Source: Bacillota bacterium (lineage in GTDB: Bacteria; Bacillota; Bacilli; Desulfuribacillales; Desulfuribacillaceae). Taken from it: a stretch of 15,130 nt of DNA. This document shows, piece after piece, positions 13,306 to 15,130 of the stretch. The DNA lies in NCBI GenBank assembly GCA_023388635.1, contig JAEWFW010000050.1:1-15130 (forward strand), written 5' to 3'. The stretch's first letter is position 1; each line of letters starts with the position of its first letter. The notes under the pieces were generated by a model. The model saw only the letters and a list, made by a program, of their open reading frames with translations, was not told the origin of the DNA and ran no database searches. Position numbers and translations under genes: made by a program.

Positions 13306-14838
13306 TTGAGCAATCAACAAGAACATCATTCGACAGAAGCACGGAGCAATCCCGCGGAAGAGTTAAATGAATTATTATTAATTCGCAGACAGAAAATGCA
13401 GCAACTCACGGAGCTGGGTTATGATCCGTTCGGGAAGCGTTTCGAAAGAACAACGGATACGGAATCCATTTTACGGGAATACGGAGAGATGGATAAGGAA
13501 GAGATTGACGGCAAGCGTATTCCAGTGTCAATAGCCGGCAGAATTATTGCGAAAAGGATTCAAGGAAAAGCGAGTTTCATCCATGTACAAGATCGAGCCG
13601 GAAAAATCCAGGTATATGTTCGTGAAGACATGGTAGGGGAAGCGCAATATGAAGCATTCTTATTATTTGACATAGGGGACATTATCGGTATAACAGGAAT
13701 CATATTTAAAACCAATCGCGGAGAGACGAGTGTCAAAGCGACGGAAGTGCAGATACTGTCAAAATCACTACAACCATTACCGGAAAAATGGCACGGATTG
13801 AAGGATGTAGAATTGCGTTATCGTCAGCGTTATGTCGACCTTATAGTCAATCCTGATGTCAAAGAAACATTTACGAAAAGAAGTCAAATCATTCAAGCAA
13901 TGCGACAATTTTTGAATGCCCGTGGTTATTTGGAAGTGGAGACACCGACACTGCACACGATCGCAGGAGGCGCAGCGGCAAAACCGTTTACCACTCATCA
14001 TAACGCCTTACATATGGACATGTATTTGCGTATTGCCCTTGAACTACATTTAAAGCGTTTAATTGTCGGCGGCTTGGAGAAAGTATATGAAATTGGTAGA
14101 GTGTTCCGCAACGAAGGAATCTCTACGCGCCATAATCCGGAATTTACGATGATTGAGCTGTACGAAGCCTATGCGGATTATCAAGACATTATGAAATTGA
14201 CAGAAGACATGATCACCCATTGTTGCCGGGAAGTCCTAGGCACAACTGTTATCGAATACCAGGGACAGACTGTCGATATGAGTCCAGATTGGGAGCGTTT
14301 GTCGATCGTCGATGCTGTTAAGAAATATACCGGCGTAGATTTCTTGGCTGATGGTGTAGATGATGAAAAGGCACGCGCTTTAGCGAAGGAACATCACATT
14401 CAGATCACAGACACGATGACATACGGTCACATTATCAATGAGTTTTTTGAGCAAAAAGTAGAGGACAAGCTAATTCAACCGACGTTCATTTACGGACATC
14501 CCGTTGAAATTTCTCCACTGGCGAAGAAAAATGCCGATGATCCAAGATTTACAGATCGCTTTGAGCTGTTTATCGTAGGCAGAGAGCATGCCAATGCCTT
14601 TACAGAATTAAATGACCCGATCGATCAGCGTGAACGCTTTGAAAGTCAGTTGAAAGAGCGCCAGCAAGGAAACGATGAAGCGCACATGATGGATGACGAT
14701 TATATCAATGCTCTGGAATACGGGTTGCCTCCGACAGGTGGTTTGGGTGTAGGTGTAGATAGACTTGTCATGTTGTTGACAAATTCCCCTTCGATACGAG
14801 ATGTTATTTTATTCCCGCATATGAGGGGCATTGAGTAG
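13306..14838 (+). CDS. lysS: Lysyl-tRNA synthetase, class II
   Basis: Charges tRNA-Lys with lysine. The 510-residue protein has the N-terminal OB-fold anticodon-binding domain (about 60-170, including VSIAGRIIAKRIQGKASF) and the class II catalytic core: motif 1 around NARGYLEVETPTL, motif 2 FRNEGISTRHNPEFTMIELY, and motif 3 GGLGVGVDRLVMLL near the C-terminus. Long stretches look the same as the B. subtilis enzyme as I remember it. The start is a TTG at 13306, with AGGTGA (13295-13300) matching the 16S anti-SD tail 5 bases upstream; the GTG at 13297 lies inside that site and would add three residues. It is preceded by a structured spacer and followed by an rRNA promoter, as in B. subtilis. Confidence 0.97.
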   Translation: MSNQQEHHSTEARSNPAEELNELLLIRRQKMQQLTELGYDPFGKRFERTTDTESILREYGEMDKEEIDGKRIPVSIAGRIIAKRIQGKASFIHVQDRAGKIQVYVREDMVGEAQYEAFLLFDIGDIIGITGIIFKTNRGETSVKATEVQILSKSLQPLPEKWHGLKDVELRYRQRYVDLIVNPDVKETFTKRSQIIQAMRQFLNARGYLEVETPTLHTIAGGAAAKPFTTHHNALHMDMYLRIALELHLKRLIVGGLEKVYEIGRVFRNEGISTRHNPEFTMIELYEAYADYQDIMKLTEDMITHCCREVLGTTVIEYQGQTVDMSPDWERLSIVDAVKKYTGVDFLADGVDDEKARALAKEHHIQITDTMTYGHIINEFFEQKVEDKLIQPTFIYGHPVEISPLAKKNADDPRFTDRFELFIVGREHANAFTELNDPIDQRERFESQLKERQQGNDEAHMMDDDYINALEYGLPPTGGLGVGVDRLVMLLTNSPSIRDVILFPHMRGIE

Positions 14839-14883
14839 GGCAAGTTAGCATCCGGTCAAAATTGCATTAAAATCGCAGAGTGC

Positions 14884-14920
14884 TTCCCTCGACAGGCAAA
14901 GGTTTGGGCTGTTGAGGGGA
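14884..14920 (+). terminator. Possible terminator hairpin after lysS
   Basis: TTCCCTCGACAG pairs with CTGTTGAGGGGA (12 bp including wobbles), with further pairing CAAA/TTTG in the loop. The following CATCTCTATAT is only weakly T-rich, so termination is likely but unproven. It lies 45 bases after lysS. Confidence 0.5.
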
Positions 14921-14970
14921 CATCTCTATATAGAATGAAAACCGCAACCATTGAACAAGTGCAGAATAAC

Positions 14971-15019
14971 AAGAAAAAATCAAAAATCGGTTGACAAAGC
15001 AAGACGAGCGTGGTAAGAT
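14971..15019 (+). promoter_or_regulatory. Strong rRNA-type promoter with A-rich upstream element
   Basis: TTGACA (14991-14996), a 17-base spacer and TAAGAT (15014-15019) form a strong sigma-A promoter. The 20 bases before the -35 are A-rich (AAGAAAAAATCAAAAATCGG), like an UP element that binds the RNA polymerase alpha C-terminal domain. Its place after lysS fits an rrn operon. Confidence 0.85.
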
Positions 15020-15025
15020 AATCAT

Positions 15026-15130
15026 TGTCGCTGCGAACGAGCAACACCGCAGAGAATCAAACAAAAGTTCCTTGAAAACTATATAGAACAACCAAAACGA
15101 AACGTCAATCAAACCTTTGAGACCTCGAAA
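15026..15130 (+). other. rRNA operon leader (upstream of 16S)
   Basis: The sequence downstream of the promoter contains TTCCTTGAAAACTATATAG (15068-15086), the same style as the TTCTTTGAAAACTA element found before 16S genes in Bacilli, which takes part in antitermination and processing-stem formation. No mature 16S sequence (AGAGTTTGATC) is reached before the window ends. Confidence 0.75.

Noticed and set aside
14839..14990. tRNA or small protein gene in the lysS-rRNA spacer
   Set aside because: No cloverleaf with TTCGAATC-type T-loop and no open frame with a ribosome site; only the hairpin at 14884-14920 stands out.
1..15130. CRISPR array, insertion sequence, prophage or toxin-antitoxin module
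   Set aside because: No regularly spaced repeats, no transposase or integrase, and no small paired genes; all coding space is filled by recognised housekeeping or maturation genes.

Overview
The window reads as chromosomal DNA of a spore-former-type Bacillota (class Bacilli most likely). The block hslO - ppiC-like gene - cysK - pabA - folP - folB - folK - dusB - lysS - rRNA promoter matches the order I recall for Bacillus subtilis (hslO-yacD-cysK-pab-folP-folB-folK-dusB-lysS-rrn), and LysS looks very similar to the Bacillus enzyme. Other traits differ: a [NiFe]-hydrogenase maturation cluster sits directly upstream, greA lies between dusB and lysS, an HD-domain gene replaces pabC, and FolP carries a long N-terminal domain. 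The last two I associate with Clostridia and deep-branching Bacilli. An Alicyclobacillaceae-like, hydrogenase-bearing organism is a reasonable guess, not a proven one. All genes are on the + strand and base composition looks even.

Region 1 (1-5063): the 3' end of hypB, then hypF, hypC, hypD and hypE. These make and insert the Fe(CN)2CO and Ni parts of the [NiFe]-hydrogenase active site. HypF and HypE make the cyanide ligand from carbamoyl phosphate, HypC and HypD carry and assemble the iron complex, and HypB is the GTPase for nickel. No hydrogenase structural gene is in view. A 117-bp gap before hypC holds a possible internal promoter.

Region 2 (5064-8078): a terminator-like hairpin, then hslO (Hsp33) translationally coupled by a GTGA overlap to a membrane-anchored parvulin-type prolyl isomerase, then cysK with its own strong sigma-A promoter. 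A TTCC-N13-GGAA element downstream of that promoter resembles a CymR-type operator. Two back-to-back hairpins follow cysK.

Region 3 (8078-12358): a promoter followed by a tightly packed folate operon: pabA, an HD-domain phosphohydrolase, folP, folB, folK, dusB. From folP onward the genes overlap. pabB and pabC are not here.

Region 4 (12359-15130): greA with a strong promoter (possibly two overlapping) and a structured leader, then lysS behind a 196-bp spacer with three consecutive hairpins, then a strong promoter with an A-rich upstream element and a sequence typical of Bacilli 16S rRNA leaders. The 16S gene itself should begin just beyond the window.

Nothing here amounts to an obvious new system. 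The most promising leads are the cysteine-bearing HD hydrolase inside the folate operon and the unusual RNA-structure candidates after cysK and between greA and lysS.
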